Position numbers and translations under genes: made by a program. Below are positions 1-8,624 of a DNA stretch of 64,000 nucleotides, piece after piece. The notes under the pieces were generated by a model that had not been told where the DNA came from, did not search any database, and saw nothing but the letters and a program-made list of their open reading frames with translations. Source of the DNA: Pantoea sp. Eser (lineage in GTDB: Bacteria > Pseudomonadota > Gammaproteobacteria > Enterobacterales > Enterobacteriaceae). Location: the NCBI GenBank assembly GCA_009830035.1, contig SZZY01000010.1, positions 1 to 64,000 on the forward strand, read 5' to 3'. The number at the start of each line of letters is the position of its first letter. Position 1 is the first letter of the stretch.

Positions 1-150
1 GCGCCGCTCGGTATTGACGAAGGTGCCCTCTTTCTCCACGCTCGGGCACCCCGGCAACACCACATCGGCGAACTCTGCGGTACGGCTCATAAAGATATCC
101 TGCACCACCATGAACTCCAGATTGGTGCCTTCGCCCGCTGCCCCATGGCA
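1..150 (-). pseudogene. Formate dehydrogenase alpha-type molybdopterin oxidoreductase, fragment
   Basis: Minus-strand translation gives [20 protein letters not shown] followed by [16 protein letters not shown] up to the window edge. This is the conserved stretch of FdhF/NuoG-type molybdopterin oxidoreductases between the guanine-dinucleotide binding region and the C-terminal domain. The sequence upstream of the fragment (about 130-220) does not continue the family, so the gene is cut inside the window; the rest of the C-terminal part would lie left of position 1. Seen: the motif and the break. Inference: a truncated remnant rather than a functional gene. Confidence 0.7.
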
Positions 151-390
151 GCTGGCGAAGGCGGCATTGCGGAATCAACGGTCCGCTTTTTTATCTTTAA
201 AGCCGTCCGTTGCTGTGAAGTGAATGATGGGGAATATTGTATTAAATAGTATGTTGTAACTATTATGATAAGATTCTGTTAACACCGGTGGTTTTCCGTG
301 GCTGACAGGCTAGGAGTGAAATAACTGCTGATCACTTTACACCACCCAGGTTTGATACTTCTCTCAACTGCTGGCTGTAATGGGATATCT

Positions 391-1002
391 ATGAATAACA
401 TCGTATATATCGTCGATGACGACGCTGCGGTAACGACAGCCCTGAGTAATCTGCTCAGTTCCGACAATTACGAGGTTATTTCTTTTTCTCCCGCTGATGA
501 TTTCTTGGCGCACGACTTCGCCCCGCTTCCCTGCTGCCTGATTCTGGATATTAATATGCCGGGCGCGGATGGGTTTGAGGTCGCTCAGGTGTTGATCGAT
601 CGCGGTTACACCATCTTCTTAACCGGTTTTGGCACCATTCCTGTTACGGTGCGGGCAATGAAAACCGGCGCATATGAGTTCCTGACCAAACCGGTTGATC
701 CTGACCGTATTCTGCAGGCGGTATCAGAAGCCATGCGCATTGCGGAACAGAATATGGCGACCTCGCAGGAGAAACGTGAGATGACTCTGCGCCATCAGAC
801 GCTGACCCCGCGTGAAAGTGAGGTGATGTTACTGGCGATCGGCGGACTGCTGAATAAACAGATTGCCGCAGAGATGGGCGTCAGTGAGATCACTGCCAAA
901 GTGCATAAGCGGCGGGTGATGGAGAAGATGAATGCCCGATCGTTATCCGATTTGGTGCGGGCAGCGGAACGGCTGAATATCGCCAACACCCGACGCCGCT
1001 GA
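391..1002 (+). CDS. FixJ/NarL-type response regulator with LuxR HTH
   Basis: 203-residue two-domain regulator. The N-terminal receiver has the acidic pair D10-D11, phospho-acceptor D53 (LILDINMPG) and K100 (FLTKP). The C-terminal part from about residue 140 (LTPRESEVMLLAIGG) is a LuxR-type helix-turn-helix. The FLTG-FGTIPVTVRAMKTGAYEFLTKP stretch is the FixJ/TodT/NodW type. An upstream ATG at 352 is in frame, but 391 aligns with the family start and has GGGA seven bases before it. Between residues 70 and 76 the sequence is about three residues shorter than usual (the LPV before IFLTG is missing), possibly a small deletion. No partner histidine kinase is nearby. It should act as a DNA-binding transcription factor; target unknown. 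Confidence 0.88.
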   Translation: MNNIVYIVDDDAAVTTALSNLLSSDNYEVISFSPADDFLAHDFAPLPCCLILDINMPGADGFEVAQVLIDRGYTIFLTGFGTIPVTVRAMKTGAYEFLTKPVDPDRILQAVSEAMRIAEQNMATSQEKREMTLRHQTLTPRESEVMLLAIGGLLNKQIAAEMGVSEITAKVHKRRVMEKMNARSLSDLVRAAERLNIANTRRR

Positions 1003-1100
1003 GGCTGAAAGGCAGCCTATTGCTATTGATAAGGTTGCCCGATCCAGCATCACCCTGCCTTGCCTGATGCAGGACGATCACGCACAAAACCCGGCGGCAG

Positions 1101-1505
1101 CTAACCATCGGTTACGGTTGCGCTGCTGCCTTCGTCGTCAGACAGCTCAGTGCGTATCAGATACAGGAAGGTATCAACATCAATCGGCTTGCGGAAAAAC
1201 GTGAGCGCCCCCAGTGCAATGGCGTACCACAGGGTGGTCTCTTCCGGATCGGCTGAGATGAAAATCACCGGCGGCAAAACGGGTCGCTGTTTCAGCAGCG
1301 TGAACAGCTCAAAACCGCTCATCCCTTTGAGTCCGACGTCAATGATCAACATGCTCACCTCAGAAAGTGCATTGTCATCTGCAAGTAACGCCTCGCCCGA
1401 CTCGAATAATCGTGTGGTGTAGCCGTCAGAATGCAACAAATTGCTCAGTCCACTGCGGACTGAGCGTTCATCATCAACAATGACAATACGCTGTGACAGA
1501 GTCAT
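1101..1505 (-). CDS. Single-domain response regulator receiver protein
   Basis: 134-residue stand-alone receiver domain. D11-D12, phospho-acceptor D56 (MLIIDVGLKG), the serine at FISAD and K106 (FFRKPID) are all present, so the phosphorylation chemistry looks complete. There is no output domain. It faces the FixJ-type gene tail to tail. In related bacteria such receivers sit beside a hybrid FixL-like kinase; that kinase is not in the window, so this may be an orphan left by loss of the middle of a phosphorelay. Upstream AGGATAAC gives a reasonable ribosome binding site. Confidence 0.85.
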   Translation of the reverse strand: MTLSQRIVIVDDERSVRSGLSNLLHSDGYTTRLFESGEALLADDNALSEVSMLIIDVGLKGMSGFELFTLLKQRPVLPPVIFISADPEETTLWYAIALGALTFFRKPIDVDTFLYLIRTELSDDEGSSATVTDG

Positions 1506-1546
1506 GCAGTTATCCTCTGAAAGTCCTTACCTGCCTGGCAAAGGAC

Positions 1547-1801
1547 TTAGGGTGCTTTATCGCCGCACGGTGGCGGTGTACCGCTGATTTTGGGGACACA
1601 TTCGTGACGGAACCACGCCAGCGTCACCGGTTGTCGACGGATTAAGCGTTTTCCCAGTGGAATCAACTGCTCAACCACCAGCATGCCAAACAGCCCCACC
1701 AGCGCGATCACCGGAGGTGCCGGGGAATTCACATCGATCGGGGCATAGACTACCCCGGCGAGCAGCCCGACAATCAGAGAAACAGCGTACAATTTCATCA
1801 T
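1547..1801 (-). CDS. XapX domain small membrane protein (copy 2)
   Basis: 84-residue protein starting MMKLYAVSLIVGLLAG with two hydrophobic segments and the family signature SPAPPVIALVGLFGML (residues about 27-43). XapX/DUF1427 proteins are small inner-membrane proteins of unknown function. The start codon overlaps the stop of the preceding XapX gene (ATGA), indicating translational coupling. It is the last gene of a run that begins with the YcaC-like hydrolase at 2680. A longer in-frame extension reading upstream to 2122 exists, but it crosses the other genes out of frame and is not real. Confidence 0.8.
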   Translation of the reverse strand: MMKLYAVSLIVGLLAGVVYAPIDVNSPAPPVIALVGLFGMLVVEQLIPLGKRLIRRQPVTLAWFRHECVPKISGTPPPCGDKAP

Positions 1802-2044
1802 GATCGGCTTACCTGATGTGAAGTGAGAGTGGCTGGATCTGCCGGCTGCAGTAGCGCGGTCGCCGGTCTTGCAGCGGGCAGCCAGGCATGCATCAACGCG
1901 CCGCCCAGCAACATTCCCAGCAGGCCGACCAGCGCAATTGCGGGCGGTGCGGGCGAACGGACATTGAGCAACGCATACAGCAGGCCGATCAGCAGGCTGC
2001 AACTTAGCGTACAGGCGCCAGCGTGCGGTGCTCACTTGACGTGA
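1798..2044 (-). pseudogene. XapX domain small membrane protein (copy 1), start region disturbed
   Basis: In the minus strand the frame ending at the TGA at 1798-1800 reads SLLIGLLYALLNVRSPAPPAIALVGLLGMLLGG, a second XapX domain paralogous to the next gene. No ATG opens this frame. A GTG at about 2044 would give a suitable start (STARWRLYA) if one base were restored near 2005, so a single-base frameshift just after the start is likely. Its stop overlaps the next start. Seen: the domain and the missing start; inferred: the exact lesion. Confidence 0.65.
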
Positions 2045-2680
2045 TGGCGCTTTATGCACCATGGTGTAGGCGTAATCCACGCCAATGCCGTAAGCACCAG
2101 AATGCTCTTTGGCGATGTTCATTACCGCGTCATAGGTCTCGCGGTTAGCCTATTCACGCTGCCACTCCAGCATCACCTGCTGCCAGGTAACCGGCACCAC
2201 ACCGGCCTGAATCATACGTTGCATGGCACAGTCGTGTGTCTCTTTGGTGGTGCCGCCTGACGCATCAGCCACCATATAAATCTAATAATCGCCTTCCAGC
2301 ATCGCGCACAGCGCAAAGCTGTTGTTACACACTTCGGTCCACAGACCGGAAACCACCAATTTTTTCTTACCGTTGGCAGCCAGCGCATCTCGCACTTTCT
2401 GGTCATCCCAGGAGTTCATTGAGGTGCGATCTAAAATGTCCTGACCGGGAAACACATCCAGCAGCTCTGGATAGGTGTGACCCGAAAAGCTTTCGGTTTC
2501 TACGGTGGTGATGATGATGGGAATGTTGAAAACTTTGGCCGCTTTCGCCAGCGAAACGGTGTTGTTTCTCAGGACCTGACGATCAATTGACTGCACGCCA
2601 AATGCCATCTGCGGCTGCTGGTCAATGAAAATGATCTGGCTGTTGTGTGGCGTCAGGACTTCAAGCTTAGCGTTGGACAT
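2040..2680 (-). pseudogene. Isochorismatase-family hydrolase (YcaC-like), two in-frame TAG codons
   Basis: Starts MSNAKLEVLTPHNSQIIFID at 2680. The translation is collinear with YcaC/isochorismatase-fold hydrolases, with conserved FIDQQPQMAFGV, the lysine-containing KKLVVSGLWTEVCN and the nucleophile Cys in EVCNNSF, then ADASGGTTKE, EWQRE and YGIGVDYAYTMVHKAP. Two TAG codons interrupt it at 2282-2284 and 2150-2152; the second stands where the family has Trp (QRxWA). Otherwise the frame is continuous to about 2045. Function by family: cysteine-dependent hydrolysis of an unknown amide or ester. It heads an operon with two XapX genes. Confidence 0.8.
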
Positions 2681-2699
2681 GTGTTCACCCATAGAGGTT

Positions 2700-2941
2700 A
2701 AGTAACTGGATTTCCGTAAACCGTAACGGAGCAAAATGAACAGCCAGAACGCGTAAATGCAGGCTTTCTCTTCAGGCTGCTGGCTGTCTGGTCGCAATGT
2801 AGGACGACAGGCGAAGCCAGACTATTATCCCTTCGTATAACTAGACGCTCCGACAGACCTCTCACCGTAATCCGGTCTATTCGTGCCCTGCTGCACTTCC
2901 CTGTCCCGCAGCAAGTCGGACAACCCCATTCAGGAGGATCT
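2700..2941. promoter_or_regulatory. Divergent intergenic region between hydrolase and amidohydrolase fragment
   Basis: About 240 bases between two head-to-head starts (2680 minus and 2942 plus). The plus-side start has a strong AGGAGG four bases before ATG. I did not identify a convincing -35/-10 pair or operator by eye. It must hold the promoters of both genes if they are still expressed. Confidence 0.4.
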
Positions 2942-3040
2942 ATGGTTACGCTGGGTAAAGCAGAACTGATATTAACCAATGGCAAATTTCACACCGTTGA
3001 ACGCAGCAATCCGTTTGCCGAGGCCGCTGCCGCATGCTTA
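2942..3040 (+). pseudogene. Amidohydrolase (YtcJ-like), N-terminal stub
   Basis: After an excellent AGGAGG site the frame reads MVTLGKAELILTNGKFHTVERSNPFAEA, the typical first strand of YtcJ-type amidohydrolases (metal-dependent hydrolases of the composite domain class). Family similarity ends near 3040, where the reading frame runs into the oppositely oriented isomerase fragment. Everything beyond the first 33 residues has been lost by a deletion whose junction is about 3040-3050. Confidence 0.65.
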
Positions 3041-3047
3041 AGCGTGG

Positions 3048-3401
3048 CTATCGCCCACTCAGTACGCCTAGCCGGATCGCCGCACGCAGCGCAGCCGGAG
3101 CAAAATTGTCGAAGGCAGCATCAAACACCGGGCTCACCGCAATCAGCTGCCCTTCCAGATGGGTTGAGAGTTCACTCACTTCCAGTCCATAGCCTGCCAG
3201 CAGACCGCGGATGTCGTTACAGTAGGTCTGACTGACGGCCGCCTGCTCAACATCAAAAATCGCGGGCTGATGACAGGGGATCTGCAACGCCTTGTATCCC
3301 AGTCCCGCCGCCCATTCAGCCAGTCCGGCCAGCGAATTAAACGGTGGTCGATCGCCGATAAACTGTGACAGGAATATGCCCGGCCCTTTTACTGTTTTCA
3401 T
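3048..3401 (-). pseudogene. Sugar phosphate isomerase/epimerase (TIM barrel), 5' fragment
   Basis: Begins MKTVKGPGIFLSQFIGD with a GGAGG site, and continues GLGYKALQIPCHQPAIFDVE and GLEVSELSTHLEGQLIAVSP, the first third of an AP-endonuclease-2-type TIM barrel (xylose isomerase-like family). About 115 residues remain of an expected 300 or more; the metal-binding C-terminal half is gone. The break coincides with the end of the amidohydrolase stub, so one deletion removed parts of both. It sits directly downstream of the transporter at 3425-4336 and probably formed an operon with it. Confidence 0.7.
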
Positions 3402-3424
3402 CTCCGCCTCCCTAAATAAAATCC

Positions 3425-4336
3425 TCAATCCCGATACCTGAACGAGAACAGGAAAATAATCGCAATCAGCGCTGCCGCCACCGCCGGGATCCACCAGAAA
3501 ATGGCCCAGCTCTCCGCGCTGGCATTACCCGCCACCAACTGGTTATAGAGCGCGCCGGAGATCTGCGATCCCAGCAACATGCCTATGCCATATGTAAACA
3601 TCACCACCATGCTCTGTGCCTGGCCTTTAACTTTTTCACCGGCAATGCGATCGGTATAAATAAAGCCCACAACAAAGAAAAAGTCATAGCAGACGCCGTG
3701 CAACAGGATGCCGAGATAGATCAGGCTGCGCGTCTCATCACTCATCCCCAGCGCAAACAACGCATAGCGAACAAACCACGCCGCCATGCCAATCAGCAGC
3801 ATGTATTTGACGCCAAGCCGACGGAACAGCAGCGGGATGATCAGCATAAAAACGATTTCCGACATCTGCCCCAGCGACATCAGCGTACTGAAGTTTTGAA
3901 TGCCGGCATCCGCCAGCCAGGATGCGGTGAAGGCGTAATAGATCCCGAGCGGAACTGAAATCAGCGTGGCGCACAGCGCGAACACCAGGAAATGGCGCAG
4001 CTTAAGCAGCGCAAAGGCATCGGCACAGAACAGGTCCCGCACTTTGAGCGGCAATCCTTTGGCCGGTGCCGGCGTATGGGGCAGCGTCAGGCTGTAGATG
4101 GCCAGCAGCAGCGAGCAGACTGCCGCCAGCTGGAAGATCGCGGTACTGGCGGCAATACCGGTCACGCCAATAAATATCACCGCCACGATCCAGCCGATAG
4201 TGCCGAACACCCGGACAACCGGAAAGCTTTTCTCACTGCTGGCCAGGCTGTGGAACGCAATGTTATTCGACAGCGCCAACGTCGGCATGAAGCAGAGGGT
4301 ATAGCCAAATGACAGCGCAATCAGCAGCGCGCCGTT
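3425..4336 (-). pseudogene. Nucleoside:H+ symporter-type MFS transporter, N-terminus lost
   Basis: Minus-strand protein with about nine hydrophobic helices. LLIALSFGYTLCFMPTLALS, FPVVRVFGTIGWIVA and YDFFFVVGFIYTD match the NupG/XapB nucleoside:H+ symporter family of MFS. NupG has roughly 85 residues before this point; here the frame upstream of 4336 reads into unrelated sequence, so helices 1-2 are missing. The open frame continues to 4480 but without family similarity. Possibly a sugar or nucleoside importer for the neighbouring isomerase. Confidence 0.7.
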
Positions 4337-4374
4337 TTCATCGATTACCCGATTACCCATTGGTGAGCTGTAAA

Positions 4375-4386
4375 GTAATCGATTAC
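4375..4386. promoter_or_regulatory. 12-bp palindrome GTAATCGATTAC, possible LacI-type operator
   Basis: Perfect palindrome GTAATCGATTAC lies upstream of the surviving part of the transporter. On the minus strand a direct repeat of GGTAATCG follows immediately (about 4343-4358). Such CG-centred palindromes are typical of LacI/GalR-family operators. Because the transporter has lost its 5' end, the site may have been moved next to the gene by the deletion. Low certainty. Confidence 0.35.
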
Positions 4387-4490
4387 AAATGATCAAACTT
4401 TCGCCGCGATCACAGTTAATCTGGCCGGGAAGAACGCCGATTGGAAAACGCGATCGCGGCGAGGTTTTAGCCAACATCATCGGCGAGGGG

Positions 4491-4984
4491 TTAAGAGCTG
4501 GCGTTGATCACCCGGCTTCGGCGAAAGCGGTAACGCTCATAGAGCACCGAATAGAGCCCGCCGAGCACCACCAGGATTGCACCGATGACGGTAGTGGATT
4601 CAGGCAAGTTGCCGAGAAACAGGTAACCCACCGCCACCCAGCGATGATGTCTCACCTTTTCATGCAGCAGCAGCGCCGCCAGCAGCACGGTAAACAGCGG
4701 AGCCGCATAGTTAATCGCGGTGGCATCGGTCAGGGAGATATACAGCAGCGACCGGTAGCTGAAATAGAGGCCGCCGGTACCCGCCAGCCCGCGCAGAAAA
4801 TGCCCGCGAACATTCCGGGTGCGGATGCCGTCCAGTACGCTCCCCTGCACCCACAACCAGATTATCAGCGGTACCAGCGCCAGCACCGATCGGAAAAAGA
4901 TCACTTAACCGACCGGAATAGGCCGTCCAGCCCTTTTACGCAGGCCAGCATCAGCGTCGAGCTTAACGCGGCCATGATTTTCAT
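4491..4984 (-). pseudogene. DMT (EamA) transporter, frameshift plus internal deletion
   Basis: Minus strand begins MKIMAALSSTLMLACVKGLDGLF at 4984, then a frameshift near 4900 leads to VIFFRSVLALVPLIIWLWVQ and continues to ATAINYAAPLFTVLLAALLL. The sequence then jumps from the end of the first EamA domain (WVAVGYLF) to GNLPESTTVIGAILVVLGGLY, the last helix of the second EamA domain: roughly 100 residues are deleted in frame. The family exports amino acids or related metabolites. Large + strand open frames over this region are shadows. Confidence 0.78.
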
Positions 4985-5039
4985 CACTATGCCAGCAGAG
5001 GCATTAGTAACGGCAGGCACCTATCGGGACGAGTAAAAT

Positions 5040-5394
5040 AAGCAGCATTATCAGTGCGCTTACAGGACGTGAACCTCAATATTGGCATAATGGCGCACCG
5101 TGATGTGCCGGGATTGGCTGACAGACGGCATTTAATGTTTTTTTTGCCGCTGCCGCTCAGCATGAATGATTCACGGGGGAGTGGATGGAGGTGGAAGATG
5201 GATGCCGGAAGGGAGACCGGGTTCAGATGTAACGGCCGTGCTGCCGGTCTTTTATAATCATCAGGCAACGCCGGGCTTCGTCAGCGATAAAGCGCAACTT
5301 AAGCGAGAGTGACGTTGACGGATTCACGGTATTTGCCCGATGTCTGCCCCTGACTGCGACCGGGAGCAAGATCATCACGTCAGCCGCATGCGCC
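5040..5394. other. Intergenic stretch with no gene recognised
   Basis: Short frames only. On the minus strand LRFIADEARRCLMIIKDRQHGRY (ending about 5227) looks faintly coding but has no start and matches no family I can name. It may be the last piece of another lost gene. Confidence 0.4.
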
Positions 5395-5682
5395 TTAACG
5401 CATCCTCTGACTGGCAAGATGATAAACTTCATTACGTTCACGTTTCCCCACTGCAACTACCGCAATGATCAGCTGGTCATTGATGACCTGATAGACCAAG
5501 CGAAAACCGGACGCTCTGAGTTTGATCTTATAGCAGTCTTTAATTCCGCGCAGAGCGGATGACGGGATATGAGGATTCTCACAGCACTTCTTTAGCTTTT
5601 TAGCGAACTGCTGTTGAATGGCTTTATCCAGCCTGAGCCACTCTTTTAACGCTTCTTCACAGAATTTAACCGTGTAGGTCAC
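5395..5682 (-). CDS. RelE/StbE-family type II toxin
   Basis: 95-residue basic protein, MTYTVKFCEEALKEWLRLD, with IKDCYKIKLRASGFRLVYQV and VVAVGKRERNEVY, the RelE/ParE-superfamily core in its StbE form. RelE-type toxins cleave mRNA on the ribosome; the conserved K/R-rich strand and terminal Y/H region are present. It overlaps the antitoxin by four bases (ATGA), the usual coupling. Both genes are intact in a neighbourhood of broken ones, consistent with addiction selecting for retention. Confidence 0.9.
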   Translation of the reverse strand: MTYTVKFCEEALKEWLRLDKAIQQQFAKKLKKCCENPHIPSSALRGIKDCYKIKLRASGFRLVYQVINDQLIIAVVAVGKRERNEVYHLASQRMR

Positions 5683-5930
5683 AGGAATGCATCCAGATCG
5701 ACATCAAGCAGCGCTTGCTGACTCCGCTGATTTACCAGCTTAACCAGTTCATGATCGTCCAGCGCATCAAGCATCTGCTCATACAGCTCCGCCGGAACAC
5801 AGTAAAAGGCGGGTTGGTTACGATTGAGAATGGCAACAGGAAAACCTTCGCCGGCTTTAACGGTCGCCATCGGATTTTTTTTCAGTTCGCTGACGCTGGC
5901 GCTGGTGTCGCTCAGAATATTATGTGGCAT
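5679..5930 (-). CDS. StbD/RelB-type (Phd/YefM fold) antitoxin
   Basis: 83-residue acidic protein MPHNILSDTSASVSELKKNP with GEGFPVAILNRNQPAFYCVP and a C-terminal helix ending LLDVDLDAFL. This is the StbD antitoxin type: an N-terminal Phd/YefM DNA-binding fold and a C-terminal toxin-neutralising tail. It is first in the operon with the RelE/StbE toxin and should autorepress it. Start ATG at 5930 is preceded by GGAGGG with good spacing. Confidence 0.9.
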   Translation of the reverse strand: MPHNILSDTSASVSELKKNPMATVKAGEGFPVAILNRNQPAFYCVPAELYEQMLDALDDHELVKLVNQRSQQALLDVDLDAFL

Positions 5931-6234
5931 AAGCCCTCCAGGACTGTTTAACCGGTATTTATGCTAGCAGCTTGATGACCTGTTAACCAGTCATATAGCG
6001 CGGATTCAGGCACTTTCGGCAGCCTGCAATGCGACATGGAGTCCTCTTTCAAGCCACAGCATACTGACAGCGCCGGAAAGGACCGTTCTGTCATTATCAA
6101 CTTTCCTGTTCCCCACTCCGCCAAGGCCAGAAATTCGCATGATCTACACTCGCTTAATGTCGCTACGCTCTGCTGTTACACTGTGTCATCTCCCTGACAG
6201 CCGGGCGCCTTCTCTTAAGGAACGGGAGTAATTG
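5931..6234. other. Intergenic region before lplA
   Basis: About 300 bases hold the promoter of the toxin-antitoxin operon (minus) and of lplA (plus). An AACGGGAG ribosome binding site sits before the lplA ATG. No further gene is seen. Confidence 0.5.
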
Positions 6235-7248
6235 ATGTCCTCGTTACGTTTATTGTTATCTGAGTCGAACGATCCCTAGTTTAACCTGGCGGTGGAAGAG
6301 TGCATTTTCCGTCAGATGCCAGCGACCCAGCGGGTACTGTTTTTATAGCGGAATGCGGAAACGGTGGTCATCGGCCGAGCACAAAATCCGTGGAAGGAGT
6401 GCAATACCCGGCGGATGGCAGAAGATGGCATCAGGCTGACGCGTCGCAGCAGCGGCGGCGCGGTGTTTCACGATCTCGGCAACTGCTGCTTCACCTTTAT
6501 GGCCGGTAAACCGGACTATGATAAGAGCGTTTCAACCGCAATTATCCTGCGTGCGCTGGCGAAACTGGGCTTGCCGGCCGAGGCTTCAGGTCGTAACGAT
6601 CTGGTGGTCAGCACCGCCGACAGGCTGCGCAAGATATCCGGAACGGCTTACCGGGAAACGCCCGATCGCGGCTTTCACCACGGCACCATTCTGATCAGCG
6701 CCGATCTGTCACGACTGGCAGATTACCTCAATCCCGACGTTAAAAAATTGCAGGCCAAAGGCATCACTTCGGTGTGCGCCAGAGTGGCGAATCTGGCGGA
6801 GTTAAGCCCCGGTATCAGCTATTAGGCGATTTGTGCCGCGGTGACCGAAGCCTATTTCGAACATTTCAATGCGCACTGCGAGCCTGAGTACATCTCACCG
6901 GCGGCGCTGCCCGATATGCCGGGCTTTGAACAGCAGTTTGCCCGCCAGAGCAGCTGGGAATGGAATTTTGGTCAGGCACCGGATTTCTCGCATCTGCTGG
7001 ATCAGCGGTTTAGCTGGGACGGCGTTGAGATCCATTTTGATGTGGAGCGCGGCATCGTCTCGCGCTGCCAGATTTTTAGCGACAGCCTCAATCCGACACC
7101 GCTTGAAGTGCTGGCGCAGCGGTTACAGGGCATCGCTTACCGGCCGGAGGCGCTGGAGGAGGTCTTGATTCAGCTCAGCGCTGATTTCCCGCAACAGCAG
7201 CAGGAACTGAATGAATTGCAGCAGTGGCTGGTCGCCAGCCTGCGCTAA
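6235..7248 (+). pseudogene. lplA: Lipoate-protein ligase A with three in-frame TAG codons
   Basis: 337 codons plus TAA, the same length as E. coli LplA (337-338), and collinear over its whole length: [47 protein letters not shown] (lipoate/ATP site), [13 protein letters not shown] region, [13 protein letters not shown] and RQSSWEWNFGQAPDFSHLL. There is no frameshift. TAG replaces the Trp of DPWFNL (6277-6279), the Trp of LFLWRN (6346-6348) and the Glu of the helix after PGIS (6823-6825). LplA salvages lipoate onto E2 subunits in the cytoplasm. Unless ambers are suppressed, no full-length enzyme can be made; an internal start at 6364 would remove the active-site N-terminus. Confidence 0.92.
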
Positions 7249-7251
7249 TGT

Positions 7252-7279
7252 AAAAAAGGCCGTTCGTAATGAACGGCCT
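7252..7279 (-). terminator. Rho-independent terminator of gapC
   Basis: AGGCCGTTC-gtaat-GAACGGCCT is a perfect hairpin; read on the minus strand it is followed by a T run. It lies just after the gapC stop and directly after the lplA stop. Confidence 0.85.
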
Positions 7280-7286
7280 GACAGGC

Positions 7287-8288
7287 TTACAGGTTAACGA
7301 ATTTGTGCAGCACCCGCACCAGCTGAGTAACAAAGCCATATTCGTTGTCATACCACGAAACCGTTTTAACCAGCTGCAGATCGCCCGCTTCACTGATTTC
7401 GGTCTGGCTGGCATCGAAAATCGACCCGTATGGCAGGCCAATCACGTCGGAAGAGACAATCGGATCGCTGGTATAGTTAAACGACTCGTTGTTTTCGCAC
7501 GCCTGCTTCAGGGCGGCGTTGATCTTGTCGACTGTCACCTTCTTCTCCAGAATCGTCACCAGCTCGGTGACCGATCCGGTTTTGGTCGGCACGCGCTGCG
7601 CATGCCCTTCTAGCTTGCCTGCCAGTTCAGGGATCACCAGACCAATCGCCTTCGCCGCGCCGGTGGTATGCGGAATGATGTTCTCTGCCGCCGCGCGCGA
7701 GGCCCGAAAATCTTTGCCGCGCGGCCCGTCCACCAGCGCCTGAGTGCCGGTGTAAGCATGAACGGTGGTCATGGTGCCGACTTTGATGCCGAAACTGTCA
7801 TGCAGCGCTTTCGCCATCGGCGCCAGGCAGTTGGTGGTACAGGAGGCAACCGAAACGATGGTATCTTCGGCGCTGAGCGTATCGTGGTTGACGTTAAACA
7901 CCACTGTCTTCATCTCCCCCGCCGGCGCGGAGATCAGCACCCGTTTTGCACCCGCATCAATATGCGCCTGTGCTTTTTCTGCCGAGGTATAAAAGCCGGT
8001 ACATTCAATCACCACGTCTACGCCAAAATCGCCCCACGGAATGTCTCGCGCCTCTTTCTCGGCGAACACGGTAATGTTTTTGCCGTCTACCTGCAGCGCT
8101 TTCTCACCCGCCTCAACGCTGAACGGAAAAGCACCGTAGTTGGTGTCATATTTCAGCAGGTAAGCCAGCATTTCCGGCGAGGTTAAATCGTTAATAGCCA
8201 CGATTTCAACCGCTTCCTGCTGCTCAAGAATGCGTCTGAGGACCAGACGGCCGATACGTCCAAAACCATTAATGCCGATCTTCTTCAT
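7287..8288 (-). CDS. gapC: Glyceraldehyde-3-phosphate dehydrogenase (GapC/GapA type)
   Basis: 333-residue GAPDH starting [19 protein letters not shown] (GGAG seven bases upstream; an in-frame ATG at 8303 is less well placed). The NAD-binding GxGRIGR motif, catalytic C150 in [13 protein letters not shown]177 in VHAYTGTQ and the terminal WYDNEYGF are intact. It oxidises glyceraldehyde 3-phosphate to 1,3-bisphosphoglycerate with NAD. Enteric genomes usually also carry gapA; this sequence looks more like the GapC group (broken in E. coli K-12), though that assignment is by memory. Monocistronic with its own terminator. Confidence 0.9.
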   Translation of the reverse strand: MKKIGINGFGRIGRLVLRRILEQQEAVEIVAINDLTSPEMLAYLLKYDTNYGAFPFSVEAGEKALQVDGKNITVFAEKEARDIPWGDFGVDVVIECTGFYTSAEKAQAHIDAGAKRVLISAPAGEMKTVVFNVNHDTLSAEDTIVSVASCTTNCLAPMAKALHDSFGIKVGTMTTVHAYTGTQALVDGPRGKDFRASRAAAENIIPHTTGAAKAIGLVIPELAGKLEGHAQRVPTKTGSVTELVTILEKKVTVDKINAALKQACENNESFNYTSDPIVSSDVIGLPYGSIFDASQTEISEAGDLQLVKTVSWYDNEYGFVTQLVRVLHKFVNL

Positions 8289-8517
8289 TTGGATCTCCAG
8301 CATGTCAGTAAGTCAGAATTTTTTGTTACGCGTTCAGTATCAGCGTAGTCAGGCATGCGCCGATGTTATGGGCTAAAAATAGCATCAGGCCAGGCTGAAG
8401 AAGGGGCAATCTATGCGCCGCAGAGGAAAATCGATAACAGCAGGGAGAGATATGCAGAATGTAATAATGAAAGTCGGGGCAGAAATAACAATTATTTTAA
8501 TTTAAGGGCGGACTAAA

Positions 8518-8551
8518 AAACAAAAAAACCCGCACAAGGCGGGTTCTGTTA
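8518..8551 (-). terminator. Rho-independent terminator of the cold-shock gene
   Basis: AACCCGC-caca-type stem pairing with GCGGGTT around 8527-8546, followed on the minus strand by a run of seven T. It lies about 75 bases after the cold-shock stop. Confidence 0.8.
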
Positions 8552-8624
8552 ATTATCAATTTCAGGCTTATCTGCTCAGGTTATTACCGTCATCGCGATT
8601 GTAAGCGTAATTGACAATAAAAAT

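Noticed and set aside
4389..5036. 215-residue plus-strand open frame over the DMT gene
   Set aside because: The minus strand encodes recognisable EamA helices; the plus frame has Gln/Arg/His-rich shadow composition.
6235..7248. Genome-wide reassignment of TAG as a sense codon
   Set aside because: TAG is used as true stop in mscS-type gene (51999) and higA (54775); ancestral residues at premature TAGs differ (Trp, Gln, Glu); TAA and TGA also interrupt genes, and frameshifts and deletions are common.
7668..8186. 172-residue plus-strand open frame inside gapC
   Set aside because: Antisense shadow of GAPDH; composition typical of reversed codons.
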